This document shows positions 36,959-46,470 of a stretch of 64,000 nt of DNA, one piece after another; the stretch's first letter is position 1; every line of letters starts with the position of its first letter. Below the pieces are notes generated by a model. The model did not search any database and was not told the origin of the DNA. It saw only the letters and a program-made list of their open reading frames with translations. The translations under genes were made by a program, and so were the position numbers. Source of the DNA: Pseudoduganella danionis (GTDB lineage: Bacteria > Pseudomonadota > Gammaproteobacteria > Burkholderiales > Burkholderiaceae_D); NCBI RefSeq assembly GCF_009720775.1, contig NZ_WNKW01000003.1, forward strand, positions 498,028-562,027. Direction: 5' to 3'.

Positions 36959-37892
36959 CGTGGGGGACTTCTGCCTGCAGGGTGATGTGATCGATGCCAT
37001 GCTTATCCAGCAGCATGGTCTTAATATTCTGCAGGATGGCAGGCCAGCGCGACAAGTCGGTGATTTCCACATGGCCGATCAGGGCAGGCTGGCCGGGCGA
37101 CATATCCCACACGTGCAGATCGTGCACGGACAGCACGCCATCGATGCGGCCCAGATCGGCGCCCACTTGCAGATAGTCGATATGTTCGGGCACGCCTTCC
37201 ATCAGGAAGTGGTAGGACTCGCGCAGCACACTCCAGGTGGATTTGAGGATCAGCATGGCGACGAAGATCGACAGCAGCGGGTCGATCTGCATCCAGCCCG
37301 TGTAATAGATGACGGCACCGGCCGCCAGTGCGGCCACGGAGCCGAGCAGGTCACCGATCACGTTGACCAGTGCGGCGCGCGTATTCATATTGCTTTCGCC
37401 GCGAGACAGGATGTAGGCCAGCACCACATTGATCAGCAGGCCGATGGCAGCGACCACCGTGACCATGGCGCCCTGTACCTGTTCTGGCTGCGAGAAGCGG
37501 TGCACGGCTTCCACCACGATCCAGCCCACCAGTACCAGCAGCACCAGACTGTTGACGAAGGCGGCCAGCGCTTCGGCGCGGCCAAAGCCGAACGAGTTGC
37601 GTGCCGACGGCGGGCGCTTGGCGATCATCTGGGCCAGCAGGGCCAGCCCCAGTGCGGCGGCATCCGTCACCATATGGCCTGCATCGGAAATCAGCGCCAG
37701 CGAATTCGAGATAAAGCCTGTCACCACTTCGACGACAGCGAAGCCCAGCGTCAGCACCAGCGACCATGCGAGCACGGACTGGCTGCGCTGCTCGGTAAAG
37801 TGGACGTGCAGCGCGTCGCCATCGCGGTGCGCATGCAGGTGGGCGGAAGGGGAGTCGGGCAGCTGGCTGCCAGCCACGGAATTCTGGGGCAT
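36951..37892 (-). CDS. Cation diffusion facilitator (CDF) metal efflux protein
   Basis: This 313-residue inner-membrane protein exchanges metal ions (Zn2+, Co2+ or similar) for protons. It has a His-rich N-terminus (HLHAHRDGDALHVH), six hydrophobic helices and a C-terminal ferredoxin-like domain (VHDLHVWDMSPGQPA). The first metal pair is H73-x3-D77 (DAGHMVTDA). The second, normally HxxxD in this group, reads N177-x3-D181 (NVIGD), which may change metal choice. The stop overlaps the CAT-like gene start. No metal-responsive regulator gene is adjacent. Confidence 0.9.
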   Translation of the reverse strand: MPQNSVAGSQLPDSPSAHLHAHRDGDALHVHFTEQRSQSVLAWSLVLTLGFAVVEVVTGFISNSLALISDAGHMVTDAAALGLALLAQMIAKRPPSARNSFGFGRAEALAAFVNSLVLLVLVGWIVVEAVHRFSQPEQVQGAMVTVVAAIGLLINVVLAYILSRGESNMNTRAALVNVIGDLLGSVAALAAGAVIYYTGWMQIDPLLSIFVAMLILKSTWSVLRESYHFLMEGVPEHIDYLQVGADLGRIDGVLSVHDLHVWDMSPGQPALIGHVEITDLSRWPAILQNIKTMLLDKHGIDHITLQAEVPHDA

Positions 37893-38030
37893 GGGTTGAG
37901 GCGGAGTGTAGGGAAAACCGTAGTTTAATGGATCACGCGGTTTCCTGCCGCTGCGGCGGCCTGTTATGTCCCCAACACGCAGTCAAATCAGCAAGATAGT
38001 GCTTTCTGTAAATGTTTCGCATCCATGCCC

Positions 38031-38059
38031 TTGTGTTTCTTCGCATCGCTCTCTATAAT
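38031..38059 (+). promoter_or_regulatory. Sigma-70 type promoter of the tRNA-Val pair
   Basis: TTGTGT (38031-38036) and a perfect TATAAT (38054-38059) are separated by 17 bases, ideal sigma-70 spacing. The predicted start (about 38066) falls a few bases before the first tRNA (38070). Confidence 0.85.
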
Positions 38060-38069
38060 GCTGGTCTTC

Positions 38070-38146
38070 GGGCGGTTAGTTCAGCTGGTTAGAATACTTG
38101 GTCGACATCCAAGGGGTCGCAGATTCGAATTCTGCACCGCCCACCA
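38070..38146 (+). tRNA. tRNA-Val (GAC), copy 1
   Basis: The cloverleaf is complete: acceptor GGGCGGT/ACCGCCC, D-stem GTTC/GAAT, anticodon stem CTTGG/CCAAG, T-stem GCAGA/TCTGC, TTCGAAT loop and encoded CCA. The seven-base anticodon loop reads TCGACAT, giving anticodon GAC at 34-36 and discriminator A73, which fits valine identity. Position 33 is C rather than the nearly universal U. Confidence 0.9.
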
Positions 38147-38204
38147 GAATTAAGTAGTAGGTAGTGGAGCAAGCAGTAAATCACTATAACGATAGCAGTA
38201 CCTC

Positions 38205-38281
38205 GGGCGGTTAGTTCAGCTGGTTAGAATACTTGGTCGACATCCAAGGGGTCGCAGATTCGAATTCTGCACCGCCCACCA
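38205..38281 (+). tRNA. tRNA-Val (GAC), copy 2
   Basis: This gene is identical to the first tRNA-Val, base for base, including CCA and C33. The two lie 58 bp apart in the same orientation and likely form one transcript from the promoter at 38031. The 58-bp spacer and the 91-bp stretch after copy 2 show no other gene. Confidence 0.9.
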
Positions 38282-38386
38282 GAACATGTAAGAGCGAGAA
38301 AGGCAATCCGGTTATGACACCGCGAACTACTACCAGTATTGGTGAGTGACGCTAGTCGAACGGGATCCTTTTGCTCAAAAAAAGAG

Positions 38387-38416
38387 AAAACGCGGCTAGT
38401 CCGCGTTTTTTTTTCG
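38387..38416 (+). terminator. Intrinsic terminator after the tRNA-Val pair
   Basis: The stem AAAACGCGG/CCGCGTTTT (38387-38395 with 38401-38409) encloses CTAGT and is followed by a T-tract reaching 38414. It ends the tRNA transcript before thrS. Confidence 0.9.
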
Positions 38417-38471
38417 TCCGTATTTTTTAATTCATTGACACCCTGGCCTGTGCGCCGTAATGGAGATCACT

Positions 38472-40379
38472 ATGCTTTCAATTCGCCTTCCTGATGGTTC
38501 GTCCCGTCAATTCGACGGCCCGGTAACCGTGGCTCAAGTGGCGGGCAGCATCGCCACCAGTCTGGCGAAAGCCGCGCTGGCCGGTAAGGTCAATGGCAAA
38601 GTGGTGGATACCTCGTTCCTGATCGAACAGGACGCCGATCTGGCCATCATCACCGACAAGGATCCGGAAGGTCTGGAAGTGATACGTCACTCGACCGCCC
38701 ACTTGCTGGCCTATGCCGTCAAGGAACTGTTCCCTGATGCGCAAGTAACCATCGGCCCTGTGATCGACAACGGCTTCTACTACGACTTCTCCTACAAGCG
38801 CCCGTTCACGCCGGACGATCTGGTGGCGATCGAAAAGAAAATGACGGAACTGGCCAAGAAAGACGAGCCAGTCACCCGCAAAGTGCTGCCACGCGACGAA
38901 GCTGTGGCTTACTTTAAATCCATTGGCGAAGCCTACAAGGCCGAGATCATCGCATCGATTCCGGCTGATCAGGATGTGTCGCTGTACACGGAAGGCAATT
39001 TCACCGACCTGTGCCGCGGCCCGCACGTGCCATCGACGGGCAAGCTCAAAGTGTTCAAGCTGATGAAGCTGGCCGGTGCCTACTGGCGCGGCGACAGCAA
39101 GAATGAAATGCTGCAGCGTGTCTACGGCACGGCATGGACCAAGAAAGAAGATCAGGAACAATACCTGTTCCAGCTAGAAGAAGCGGAAAAACGCGACCAC
39201 CGCAAACTGGGCAAGCAGCTCGACTTCTTCCACTTCCAGGATGAAGCGCCGGGTCTGGTGTTCTGGCATCCGAAAGGCTGGACCATCTGGCAGCAGGTGG
39301 AACAGTACATGCGCAACAAGTATCAGGTGAACGGCTATCAGGAAGTCAAAGCGCCGCAGATTCTCGATTCCAGCCTGTGGGGCAAGACCGGCCACTGGGA
39401 TAACTACCGCGAAAACATGTTCGTGACGGAATCGGAAAACCGTTCCTACGCACTCAAGCCTATGAATTGCCCGGGTCACGTGCAGATCTTCAACAGCAAT
39501 ATGCGCTCGTACCGCGATCTGCCACTGCGCTACGGCGAGTTCGGCCAGTGCCACCGCAACGAGCCTTCGGGCGCGCTGCACGGCATCATGCGCGTGCGCG
39601 GCTTCACCCAGGATGACGGTCACATCTTCTGTACCGAAGAGCAGATCGAGCCGGAAGTGGTAGCTTTCCACACGCAGGCCATGGAAGTCTACAAGGACTT
39701 CGACTTCAACAACATCGAAGTCAAGCTGGCTCTGCGTCCCGATAACCGTATCGGTACCGACGAAATCTGGAACGAAGCGGAAGAAGCGCTGCGCTCCGGC
39801 CTGCGCGCTTGTGGCGTGACGTGGACCGAGCTGCCGGGCGAGGGGGCGTTCTACGGTCCCAAGATCGAGTACCACCTGAAGGATTCGCTGGGCCGTCCAT
39901 GGCAGGTGGGCACGATGCAGGTGGACTTCTTCATGCCTGAGCGTCTGGGTGCCGAATATGTGGCCGCCGACAACAGCCGTCAGGTGCCGGTCATGCTGCA
40001 CCGTGCGATCGTCGGCTCGATGGAGCGCTTCATTGGCATCCTGATCGAAAACTATGCGGGCGCGCTGCCAACCTGGCTGTCGCCAGTTCAAGTTTCGGTG
40101 CTGAACATCTCCGATGCGCAGGCCGAATATGTGGCACAAGTGGCTGAAAAGCTGCGCCGGTGCGGGTTCCGCGTGCAGACCGATTTGCGCAACGAGAAAA
40201 TTACCTATAAAATACGCGAACATTCCGTCCAAAAACTGCCTTACATTCTGGTTGTAGGCGACAAAGAACGGGACGCTAATACCGTAGCTGTGCGGGCACG
40301 GGGTAATGTCGATCTGGGCGTCATGTCCGTCGAAGCCCTGATCGAGCGACTCCAGCAAGACGTCGCCAACAAGGCCTAA
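38472..40379 (+). CDS. thrS: Threonine-tRNA ligase
   Basis: This 635-residue class II synthetase charges tRNA-Thr. The N-terminal TGS domain starts [14 protein letters not shown], a C-terminal editing domain has [15 protein letters not shown] (HxxxH), the catalytic core has [10 protein letters not shown] with a Zn ligand Cys and [20 protein letters not shown], and [14 protein letters not shown] and the [18 protein letters not shown] motif 3 segment follow. ATG 38472 is preferred over ATG 38460 because GGAG lies six bases upstream and the protein then starts as in relatives. It is followed by infC after 37 bp. Confidence 0.95.
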   Translation: MLSIRLPDGSSRQFDGPVTVAQVAGSIATSLAKAALAGKVNGKVVDTSFLIEQDADLAIITDKDPEGLEVIRHSTAHLLAYAVKELFPDAQVTIGPVIDNGFYYDFSYKRPFTPDDLVAIEKKMTELAKKDEPVTRKVLPRDEAVAYFKSIGEAYKAEIIASIPADQDVSLYTEGNFTDLCRGPHVPSTGKLKVFKLMKLAGAYWRGDSKNEMLQRVYGTAWTKKEDQEQYLFQLEEAEKRDHRKLGKQLDFFHFQDEAPGLVFWHPKGWTIWQQVEQYMRNKYQVNGYQEVKAPQILDSSLWGKTGHWDNYRENMFVTESENRSYALKPMNCPGHVQIFNSNMRSYRDLPLRYGEFGQCHRNEPSGALHGIMRVRGFTQDDGHIFCTEEQIEPEVVAFHTQAMEVYKDFDFNNIEVKLALRPDNRIGTDEIWNEAEEALRSGLRACGVTWTELPGEGAFYGPKIEYHLKDSLGRPWQVGTMQVDFFMPERLGAEYVAADNSRQVPVMLHRAIVGSMERFIGILIENYAGALPTWLSPVQVSVLNISDAQAEYVAQVAEKLRRCGFRVQTDLRNEKITYKIREHSVQKLPYILVVGDKERDANTVAVRARGNVDLGVMSVEALIERLQQDVANKA

Positions 40380-40416
40380 GCGCGCAGCATTTCATCAGAC
40401 ATTAAAAGGAATCACC

Positions 40417-40938
40417 ATAGCTACTGACAAGTCGCATCGCATCAATGGCGAAATCACTCACCCTGAAATGCGTTTAACCGGGGTCGATAACGAGCCGCTC
40501 GGTATCGTGAGTCTGGCCGAAGCCTTCCGCCTGGCGGAAGAGGCAAACGTCGACCTGGTCGAGATCGCACCTACTGCGGTCCCGCCGGTTTGCCGTTTGA
40601 TGGACTACGGCAAGTTCAAGTATTCGGAGCAGAAGAAGGCTCACGAAGCGAAATTGAAGCAGAAAGTCATCTCCGTGAAGGAAGTCAAATTCCGTCCGGG
40701 TACTGATGACGGCGACTACAATATCAAGCTGCGCAATCTGATCAAGTTCCTCGAAGATGGCGACAAGACCAAGATCACGCTGCGCTTCCGCGGTCGTGAA
40801 ATGGCGCACCAGGATATTGGCTTCCGTATGCTGGAACGTCTGAAAGCTGATCTGGAGCCGCATGGTCAGGTCGAGCAGTTCCCGAAAATGGAAGGCCGTC
40901 AGATGATTATGGTGCTGGCACCTAAGAAGAAAAAGTAA
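40417..40938 (+). CDS. infC: Translation initiation factor IF-3 (ATA start)
   Basis: This 173-residue factor prevents premature subunit joining and checks the initiator codon. From ATA 40417 the protein reads [20 protein letters not shown], in which RINGEI is the universal N-terminal IF-3 motif. AAGGA (40406-40410) lies six bases upstream, which places the start at ATA; the first in-frame ATG (40468) would cut off this motif. Non-canonical starts let IF-3 control its own translation, as with ATT in E. coli. Ending PKKKK, it is followed by a terminator. Confidence 0.92.
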   Translation: MATDKSHRINGEITHPEMRLTGVDNEPLGIVSLAEAFRLAEEANVDLVEIAPTAVPPVCRLMDYGKFKYSEQKKAHEAKLKQKVISVKEVKFRPGTDDGDYNIKLRNLIKFLEDGDKTKITLRFRGREMAHQDIGFRMLERLKADLEPHGQVEQFPKMEGRQMIMVLAPKKKK

Positions 40939-40960
40939 GCCCTCAGGCTGAAAGCAAAGG

Positions 40961-41010
40961 CGGGGCTGGAGCAGGTTTTTTAGAAAACTTGCTCCAGCCC
41001 CGAATTTTTT
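40961..41010 (+). terminator. Terminator between infC and rpmI
   Basis: The stem CGGGGCTGGAGCAGG pairs with CTTGCTCCAGCCCCG (40961-40975 with 40988-41002) around a T/A-rich loop and is followed by a six-T tract. It would strongly reduce read-through from infC into rpmI, in contrast to the continuous E. coli operon. Confidence 0.85.
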
Positions 41011-41034
41011 GCTGCGCTATTGCTATAACTGGTC

Positions 41035-41040
41035 TATAAT
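41035..41040 (+). promoter_or_regulatory. TATAAT -10 box before rpmI
   Basis: A perfect TATAAT follows the infC terminator by about 25 bp and precedes rpmI by about 130 bp. No good -35 hexamer lies 16-18 bases upstream, so this may be a promoter relying on activation or an upstream element. Confidence 0.45.
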
Positions 41041-41146
41041 GTCCGGCTGTAGTAAATGTAGTGGACTCGCATCTGCTGCAAAAACAAGTGAAAGCAGGCA
41101 TCTAAGCGTAACGTAGTTACCACCTGCAATCCTGTTTGATATGGAG

Positions 41147-41162
41147 CTACCCGAAGGGGTAG
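41147..41162 (+). promoter_or_regulatory. Hairpin covering the rpmI ribosome site
   Basis: CTACCC (41147-41152) pairs with GGGTAG (41157-41162) around GAAG. The presumed Shine-Dalgarno GAAGGGG overlaps the right arm, so opening of the stem would control rpmI translation. In other bacteria L20 represses rpmI-rplT through a leader structure; this hairpin could be part of such a site, but that is inference. Confidence 0.45.
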
Positions 41163-41168
41163 ATTACT

Positions 41169-41366
41169 ATGCCAAAAATGAAAACCAAAAGCTCCGCGAA
41201 AAAACGTTTTCGCGTGCGTCCAGGTGGTACTGTTAAATCGGGTATGGCTTTCAAACGCCACATCCTGACCAAAAAAACCACCAAAAACAAACGTCAACTG
41301 CGCGGCACTCGCAACATCAACGCTTCGGATGTAACGTCCGTACTGCGTATGATGCCATCCGCTTAA
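41169..41366 (+). CDS. rpmI: Ribosomal protein bL35
   Basis: This is the 65-residue large-subunit protein bL35. It is strongly basic, starts [20 protein letters not shown] and ends in VLRMMPSA, with the family [18 protein letters not shown] segment. It precedes rplT by 23 bp, the usual rpmI-rplT pair. The leader includes a hairpin over its ribosome site. Confidence 0.98.
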   Translation: MPKMKTKSSAKKRFRVRPGGTVKSGMAFKRHILTKKTTKNKRQLRGTRNINASDVTSVLRMMPSA

Positions 41367-41389
41367 TCTCACACTGTTAAGGAGTTACT

Positions 41390-41749
41390 ATGCCTAGAGT
41401 AAAACGTGGGGTTACAGCTCGTGCCCGTCATAAAAAAGTACTGAACCTGGCCAAAGGCTACCGCGGTCGTCGTAGCAAGGTATATCGTATTGCCAAGCAA
41501 GCAGTTATGCGCGCTGGCCAGTACGCTTACCGTGACCGTCGTAACAAGAAGCGCGTCTTCCGTCGTCTGTGGATCGCCCGTATTAACGCTGCTTCCCGTG
41601 AGCATGGCGTTACCTACAGCGTATTCATGAACGGTCTGAAGAAAGCTTCGATCGAACTGGACCGTAAAGTCCTGGCCGATATGGCAGTGATGGACAAGCC
41701 AGCATTCGCTGCGATTGTCAACGCTGTGAAAGCTAAAATCGCTGCCTAA
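41390..41749 (+). CDS. rplT: Ribosomal protein bL20
   Basis: This is the 119-residue large-subunit protein bL20, an early assembly protein. The N-terminal basic arm ([20 protein letters not shown]), [20 protein letters not shown] and the [13 protein letters not shown] globular segment are family hallmarks. AAGGAG precedes the ATG. In relatives L20 represses rpmI-rplT translation. An intrinsic terminator sits between it and pheS. Confidence 0.98.
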   Translation: MPRVKRGVTARARHKKVLNLAKGYRGRRSKVYRIAKQAVMRAGQYAYRDRRNKKRVFRRLWIARINAASREHGVTYSVFMNGLKKASIELDRKVLADMAVMDKPAFAAIVNAVKAKIAA

Positions 41750-41796
41750 TACGCATTGATTTAAACTAGCTGCTGCGGCAACGCGGCAGCCGAGAG

Positions 41797-41831
41797 AACG
41801 GGGCAAGGTGAGATACCTGTGCCCCGTTTTT
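41797..41831 (+). terminator. Terminator or attenuator between rplT and pheS
   Basis: CGGGGCA (41799-41805) pairs with TGCCCCG (41820-41826), an inner AGGT/ACCT helix extends it with one bulge, and a T-tract ends at 41831. No Phe-rich leader peptide is visible before it, so classical Phe attenuation cannot be claimed. A second GC hairpin (about 41770-41790) lies just upstream. Confidence 0.8.
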
Positions 41832-41852
41832 GATTGAGGATAAGAAAAACGC

Positions 41853-42872
41853 ATGGACTCCCTGGAACAACTCGTCGCCTCAGCAGTGCAGGATTTCATG
41901 GCCGCGCAAGATGACGCCGCCGCACTGGAAAATGCTAAAGCCAAATATCTGGGCAAGACTGGCCAGATTACCGAATTGATGAAAGGGTTGGGCAAGCTCG
42001 ACCCTGAAGCACGCAAGGCGCAGGGCGCCCTGATCAACGCTGCCAAAGGGCAGATCGAAGCGGCGCTGACGGCCCGGCGCGACGCGCTGGCCGAAGCCCA
42101 GATGCAAGCGCGCCTCAACGCCGAGGCGATCGACGTTTCCCTGCCAGGCCGCGGCCGCGCCGGCGGTGGTCTGCATCCGGTGATGCGCACCTGGGAGCGC
42201 GTCGAAGCGATCTTCCGTTCCATCGGTTTCGAAGTGGCCGACGGCCCCGAAATCGAAAACGACTGGACCAACTTCACGGCGCTGAACAGCCCGGAAAACC
42301 ATCCAGCCCGTTCCATGCAGGATACCTTCTACATCGAAGGCAATGACACGACCGGCAAGCCGCTGCTGCTGCGTACCCACACCAGCCCTATGCAGGTGCG
42401 TTATGCGCGTAGCCATACGCCTCCGATCAAGGTGATCGCACCGGGCCGTACTTACCGTGTCGATAGCGATGCCACCCACTCGCCGATGTTCCATCAGGTC
42501 GAAGGTCTGTGGATTGCCGAGAACATCAGCTTTGCCGATCTGAAGGGCGTGTACCTGAACTTCGTCAAAGCCTTCTTCGAGACGGACGATCTGCAAGTGC
42601 GCTTCCGTCCTTCGTACTTCCCGTTCACCGAACCTTCGGCCGAGATCGACATCGCTTTCGGTTCCGGTCCGCTCAAAGGCCGCTGGCTGGAAATTTCCGG
42701 CTCGGGTCAGGTGCACCCATCGGTGGTGCGCAATTTTGGTCTGGACCCGGAAAAATACATAGGCTTCGCTTTCGGCTCCGGTCTGGAACGTCTGACCATG
42801 CTGCGTTACGGCGTGAACGATCTGCGTCTGTTCTACGAAGGCGATCTGCGCTTCCTGAAGCAGTTCAACTAA
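41853..42872 (+). CDS. pheS: Phenylalanine-tRNA ligase subunit alpha
   Basis: This 339-residue catalytic subunit charges tRNA-Phe. An N-terminal coiled-coil (about 1-85), then [20 protein letters not shown], the DTFYIEGND and [16 protein letters not shown] segments and the GLGLERL-type motif 3 ([17 protein letters not shown]) define class II alpha-PheRS. It precedes pheT by 72 bp. It is the usual partner of the beta subunit in the same transcript. Confidence 0.97.
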   Translation: MDSLEQLVASAVQDFMAAQDDAAALENAKAKYLGKTGQITELMKGLGKLDPEARKAQGALINAAKGQIEAALTARRDALAEAQMQARLNAEAIDVSLPGRGRAGGGLHPVMRTWERVEAIFRSIGFEVADGPEIENDWTNFTALNSPENHPARSMQDTFYIEGNDTTGKPLLLRTHTSPMQVRYARSHTPPIKVIAPGRTYRVDSDATHSPMFHQVEGLWIAENISFADLKGVYLNFVKAFFETDDLQVRFRPSYFPFTEPSAEIDIAFGSGPLKGRWLEISGSGQVHPSVVRNFGLDPEKYIGFAFGSGLERLTMLRYGVNDLRLFYEGDLRFLKQFN

Positions 42873-42944
42873 ATCCTCAAGTCGGTCGAGCGCGCCCCTG
42901 TTTGCTGGCTGCGCTCCCGTCGGACTCTCTTTGAAGGCTTGATT

Positions 42945-45395
42945 ATGCAATTCTCTGAAAACTGGCTCCGTACCATGGTCGATCCGAAGATGACTTCGGA
43001 CGAACTGGCCCACATGCTGACCATGTCCGGTCTGGAAGTGGAAGAAGTCGAAGCGGTGGCGCCACCGTTTTCCAATGTGGTGGTCGGTCACGTGCGCGAA
43101 ATGGCCAAGCACCCGAATGCCGACCGTCTGAACGTGTGTCAGGTGGACGTGGGCACGGGCACGCTGCTCAACATCGTGTGCGGCGCGCCGAACGTGCGTC
43201 CGGGCCTGAAAGTAGTGTGCGCCATGGCCGGTGCCGTGCTGCCACCGGGCGCCGATGGCAAGCCATTCGAAATCAAGGTAGGCCAGTTGCGCGGTGTGGA
43301 ATCGCAAGGCATGCTGTGCTCGGCCAAGGAGCTCAAGCTGTCGGAAGAGGGCAGTGGTCTGCTGGAACTGCCGGACGATGCGCCGGTCGGCAAGAACTTC
43401 CGCGACTACTACGCACTCAACGATCTGAAGTTCACCATCAAGCTGACCCCGAACAAGGCGGACTGCCTGTCGGTACTGGGTGTGGCGCGCGAAGTGTCGG
43501 CCCTGACGGGCGTGCCGCTGCAGGCACCGACTTTCCGTCCTGTCGCAGTCAACAGTGCCGAAGTGCTGCCAGTGAAAATCTCGGCACCGGATCTGTGCGG
43601 CCGTTTCTCGGGTCGCGTGATCCGCAATCTGAACGCCAAGGCCGCTACGCCAGCGTGGATGAAGCAGCGCCTCGAGCGCAGCGGCCAGCGCTCCGTTTCG
43701 GCACTGGTGGATATTTCCAACTATGTCATGCTGGAACTGGGTCGTCCTACCCACGTATTCGATCTGGCCAAAATCCACGGCGGCTTGAATGTACGCTGGG
43801 GCAAGGCTGGTGAAACCCTCAAGCTGTTGAACGGTAACACCATCAACATCGATGAATGGGTGGGCGTGATCGCCGACGACAAGGAAATCGAATCGCTGGC
43901 CGGCATCATGGGCGGCGACGCGACGGCTGTCTCGCTAGAAACCGAATCGATCTATCTGGAAGCGGCCTTCTGGTGGCCTAACGCGATACAGGGCCGTGCG
44001 CGCAAGTACAACTTCTCGACCGATGCAGCACACCGTTTTGAGCGTGGCGTGGACCATGCGACGACGGTAGAACACATCGAGCGCATTACTTCGCTGCTGA
44101 TCGAAATCTGCGGCACCCCGACCACGCAAGTGGGTCCGGTGGACGACCAGATCGTCAACGTGCCAGCCGCCAAGCCCGTGCAGATGCGCACGGCGCGCGC
44201 GCGCAAGGTGATCGGCGTGGCCGTCAACGACCAGATGGTGGCGGATATCTTCACCCGCCTGGGTCTGCCGTTCTCGCTGGCAGCAGCTGCCGACGGCAGC
44301 AACGACCATGGCGTGTTCTCCGTGACGGCGCCTAGCTACCGTTTCGACATCGAGATCGAAGAAGATCTGATCGAAGAAGTGGCACGCGTGTATGGTTTCG
44401 AGAATATTCCTGCAGTGGCGCCAGTGGCGGCCAACACCATGATCATCGCGCCGGAAAACACGCGTTCGCTGTTCGCCGTGCGTCATCAACTGGCCGATCT
44501 GGGCTTCCAGGAAGTGGTCAACATGAGCTTCGTGGAAGCGGCATGGGAGCAGGATTTTGCCGGCAATGATCAGCCTATCCGTCTGCAGAACCCGATCGCC
44601 AGCCAGATGAGCGTGATGCGTACCAATCTGATCGGCAGTCTGGTCAGCAATGTGCGCTACAACCTGAACCGCAAGACCAACCGTGTGCGTCTGTTTGAAG
44701 TGGGTGCCATCTACCTGCGCGACGACAGCGTGAGCGATGGCGCGCTGACCGTGGCCGGTTACCACCAGCCTAAACGCGTCGCTGCCATGGCTTATGGCCA
44801 CGTGGCCGACGAGCAGTGGGGTTTGGAAAACCGCCATGTCGATTTCTTTGACCTGAAAGCCGATCTCGAGCATCTGTTTGCGCCGCTGACGCTGCGCTTC
44901 GTCAAAGCCGAACATCCGGCCCTGCATCCGGGCCGCTCGGCCAATGTGTTGCTGGATGGCAAAGTCATCGGCTTCATCGGCGAACTGCACCCGCGCTGGC
45001 TGCAGAAATATGAGCTGCCGCAAGCACCCGTAGTGTTCGAAGTCGACGCTGAGGCGCTGCAGCAACGCAATCTGCCGGTGTACGCGGAAATTTCCAAGTT
45101 CCCTGGCGCCACGCGCGATCTGGCCGTGGTGGTCAAACAGGACGTTCCGGCACAGGATCTGCAGGATGCCTTCAATGATGTTTTGGCAACAAGTCCACAC
45201 GGAAAGATTGTGCAAGCCATTGTTTTGTTTGATGAATATCGTGGTAAAGGGCTGGAAGCGGACGAAAAATCGCTTGCTTTCCGCTTTAGCTTGCAAGATA
45301 CTCAAAACACGCTGCAGGATGACGTGGTCGAGGCCGTTATGACGGCGCTGGGCGACGCCGCCAAGCAGAAACATGGCGCACGTCTGCGCACCTGA
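42945..45395 (+). CDS. pheT: Phenylalanine-tRNA ligase subunit beta
   Basis: This 816-residue subunit carries the editing and tRNA-binding domains. It begins [20 protein letters not shown], contains an EMAP/OB tRNA-binding domain (about 40-150; [15 protein letters not shown]), B3/B4 editing, B5 and a C-terminal ferredoxin-fold anticodon-binding domain ([14 protein letters not shown]). ATG 42945 is preferred to TTG 42939 because AAGG lies seven bases upstream. Length is close to E. coli PheT (795). An imperfectly T-tailed hairpin separates it from ihfA. Confidence 0.97.
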   Translation: MQFSENWLRTMVDPKMTSDELAHMLTMSGLEVEEVEAVAPPFSNVVVGHVREMAKHPNADRLNVCQVDVGTGTLLNIVCGAPNVRPGLKVVCAMAGAVLPPGADGKPFEIKVGQLRGVESQGMLCSAKELKLSEEGSGLLELPDDAPVGKNFRDYYALNDLKFTIKLTPNKADCLSVLGVAREVSALTGVPLQAPTFRPVAVNSAEVLPVKISAPDLCGRFSGRVIRNLNAKAATPAWMKQRLERSGQRSVSALVDISNYVMLELGRPTHVFDLAKIHGGLNVRWGKAGETLKLLNGNTINIDEWVGVIADDKEIESLAGIMGGDATAVSLETESIYLEAAFWWPNAIQGRARKYNFSTDAAHRFERGVDHATTVEHIERITSLLIEICGTPTTQVGPVDDQIVNVPAAKPVQMRTARARKVIGVAVNDQMVADIFTRLGLPFSLAAAADGSNDHGVFSVTAPSYRFDIEIEEDLIEEVARVYGFENIPAVAPVAANTMIIAPENTRSLFAVRHQLADLGFQEVVNMSFVEAAWEQDFAGNDQPIRLQNPIASQMSVMRTNLIGSLVSNVRYNLNRKTNRVRLFEVGAIYLRDDSVSDGALTVAGYHQPKRVAAMAYGHVADEQWGLENRHVDFFDLKADLEHLFAPLTLRFVKAEHPALHPGRSANVLLDGKVIGFIGELHPRWLQKYELPQAPVVFEVDAEALQQRNLPVYAEISKFPGATRDLAVVVKQDVPAQDLQDAFNDVLATSPHGKIVQAIVLFDEYRGKGLEADEKSLAFRFSLQDTQNTLQDDVVEAVMTALGDAAKQKHGARLRT

Positions 45396-45429
45396 TACGG
45401 GCGCATCACTGAGCGTTTTGTATACTCGG

Positions 45430-45451
45430 GAGTCCGGCTAATGCCGGACTC
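45430..45451 (+). terminator. Perfect hairpin between pheT and ihfA
   Basis: GAGTCCGGC pairs perfectly with GCCGGACTC around TAAT. The following sequence (ATTCGTTATTAG) is AT-rich but not a clean T-tract, so it is a weak terminator or processing signal. A TATACT hexamer preceded by TG lies just before it at 45421-45426 and may be an ihfA promoter element. Confidence 0.55.
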
Positions 45452-45547
45452 ATTCGTTATTAGAGAAGGCAGGGCAGTAAAATTAATAACAACGACGTCG
45501 ATTCCGCCGTACTGCAGTCCGCGCTGGCTGCCGATCTGCATCGCGCC

Positions 45548-45895
45548 ATGCAGGTTGCCAAAGTACGTCAGGATGCTGAAAAAGATTTGCCGACGCTGAC
45601 CAAGGCGGAACTGGCCGAACTGCTGTTCGAACAGGTGGGCTTGAACAAGCGTGAAGCCAAAGACATGGTGGAGACCTTCTTTGACGAGATCCGCAATGCG
45701 CTCGAACGTGGTGAAGCGGTGAAGCTGTCCGGTTTTGGTAACTTCCAGTTGCGTGACAAGCCGCAGCGTCCGGGCCGTAACCCCAAGACGGGCGAAGAAA
45801 TTCCTATCACGGCGCGGCGCGTCGTGACTTTCCACGCCAGCCAGAAGCTCAAAGGCATGGTGGAAGAGAGCAATCCGGCGGCACGTGTCGCCTGA
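45548..45895 (+). CDS. ihfA: Integration host factor subunit alpha
   Basis: This 115-residue DNA-bending protein forms the IHF heterodimer. [47 protein letters not shown] and [14 protein letters not shown] match IhfA, including the Pro in the beta-arm (RPGRNPKTG). It carries a N-terminal extension before LPTLTK relative to the 99-residue E. coli protein. ATG 45548 is used, but the open frame continues to ATT 45482 with a ribosome site, which would add 22 residues. It is in the classical pheST-ihfA order, with merR 14 bp downstream. Confidence 0.93.
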   Translation: MQVAKVRQDAEKDLPTLTKAELAELLFEQVGLNKREAKDMVETFFDEIRNALERGEAVKLSGFGNFQLRDKPQRPGRNPKTGEEIPITARRVVTFHASQKLKGMVEESNPAARVA

Positions 45896-45909
45896 ACGGG
45901 AGCTAAGTC

Positions 45910-46320
45910 GTGATGAATGACCGCGCTGCCAAGACCGACGCTGCCCCGCTGCCGCCGATACCGGCCAAGCGCTATTTCACCATCGGTGAAGTAAGCGAGT
46001 TGTGCGGGGTGAAGCCCCATGTACTGCGTTACTGGGAGCAGGAGTTCACGCAGCTCAAACCGGTCAAACGGCGCGGCAACCGGCGTTACTACCAGCACCA
46101 TGAAGTGCTGCTGATCCGCCGTATCCGCGAACTGCTGTACGAACAGGGCTTTACCATCAGCGGCGCGCGCAACAAGCTCGATAGCCGTGGCGAACACCAT
46201 GTGGCGCATAGCCAAGAAGGTGCTTACGAGCCGGCCATGCCGGAGGAAGCGGCGCCGCTAGATCGCAGCCTGATACGGCGCGAACTGCAGGCCATACTCG
46301 AGTTGCTCAAACTCGATTGA
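45910..46320 (+). CDS. MerR family transcriptional regulator
   Basis: This 136-residue protein has an N-terminal MerR winged helix-turn-helix (about 20-90): YFTIGEVSELCGVKPHVLRY and KPVKRRGNRRYYQHHEVLLI. The C-terminal part is short and lacks the Cys ligands of metal-sensing MerR proteins, so the effector is unknown. GTG 45910 has the better spacing to GGGAG; ATG 45913 is the next codon. It is conserved beside ihfA in many betaproteobacteria and may be co-transcribed. Confidence 0.85.
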   Translation: MMNDRAAKTDAAPLPPIPAKRYFTIGEVSELCGVKPHVLRYWEQEFTQLKPVKRRGNRRYYQHHEVLLIRRIRELLYEQGFTISGARNKLDSRGEHHVAHSQEGAYEPAMPEEAAPLDRSLIRRELQAILELLKLD

Positions 46321-46470
46321 GCTGCTCCCGTTAGCTGCTCGCCAGCGGTACGCGGCATCCCGCCGCGTAGCTGCTATACTCTCAACATTGACTAAAAATC
46401 AGCGACGCTGAATACTGGAACTTTCAGTCCGGTAGAGTCTATGCCGCAGGCCGGCCAGACAGGAGGATGC

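Noticed and set aside
38201..38281. Second tRNA read as tRNA-Asp (GTC)
   Set aside because: Placing GTC in the anticodon would break the five-pair anticodon stem; discriminator A73 also disfavours Asp.
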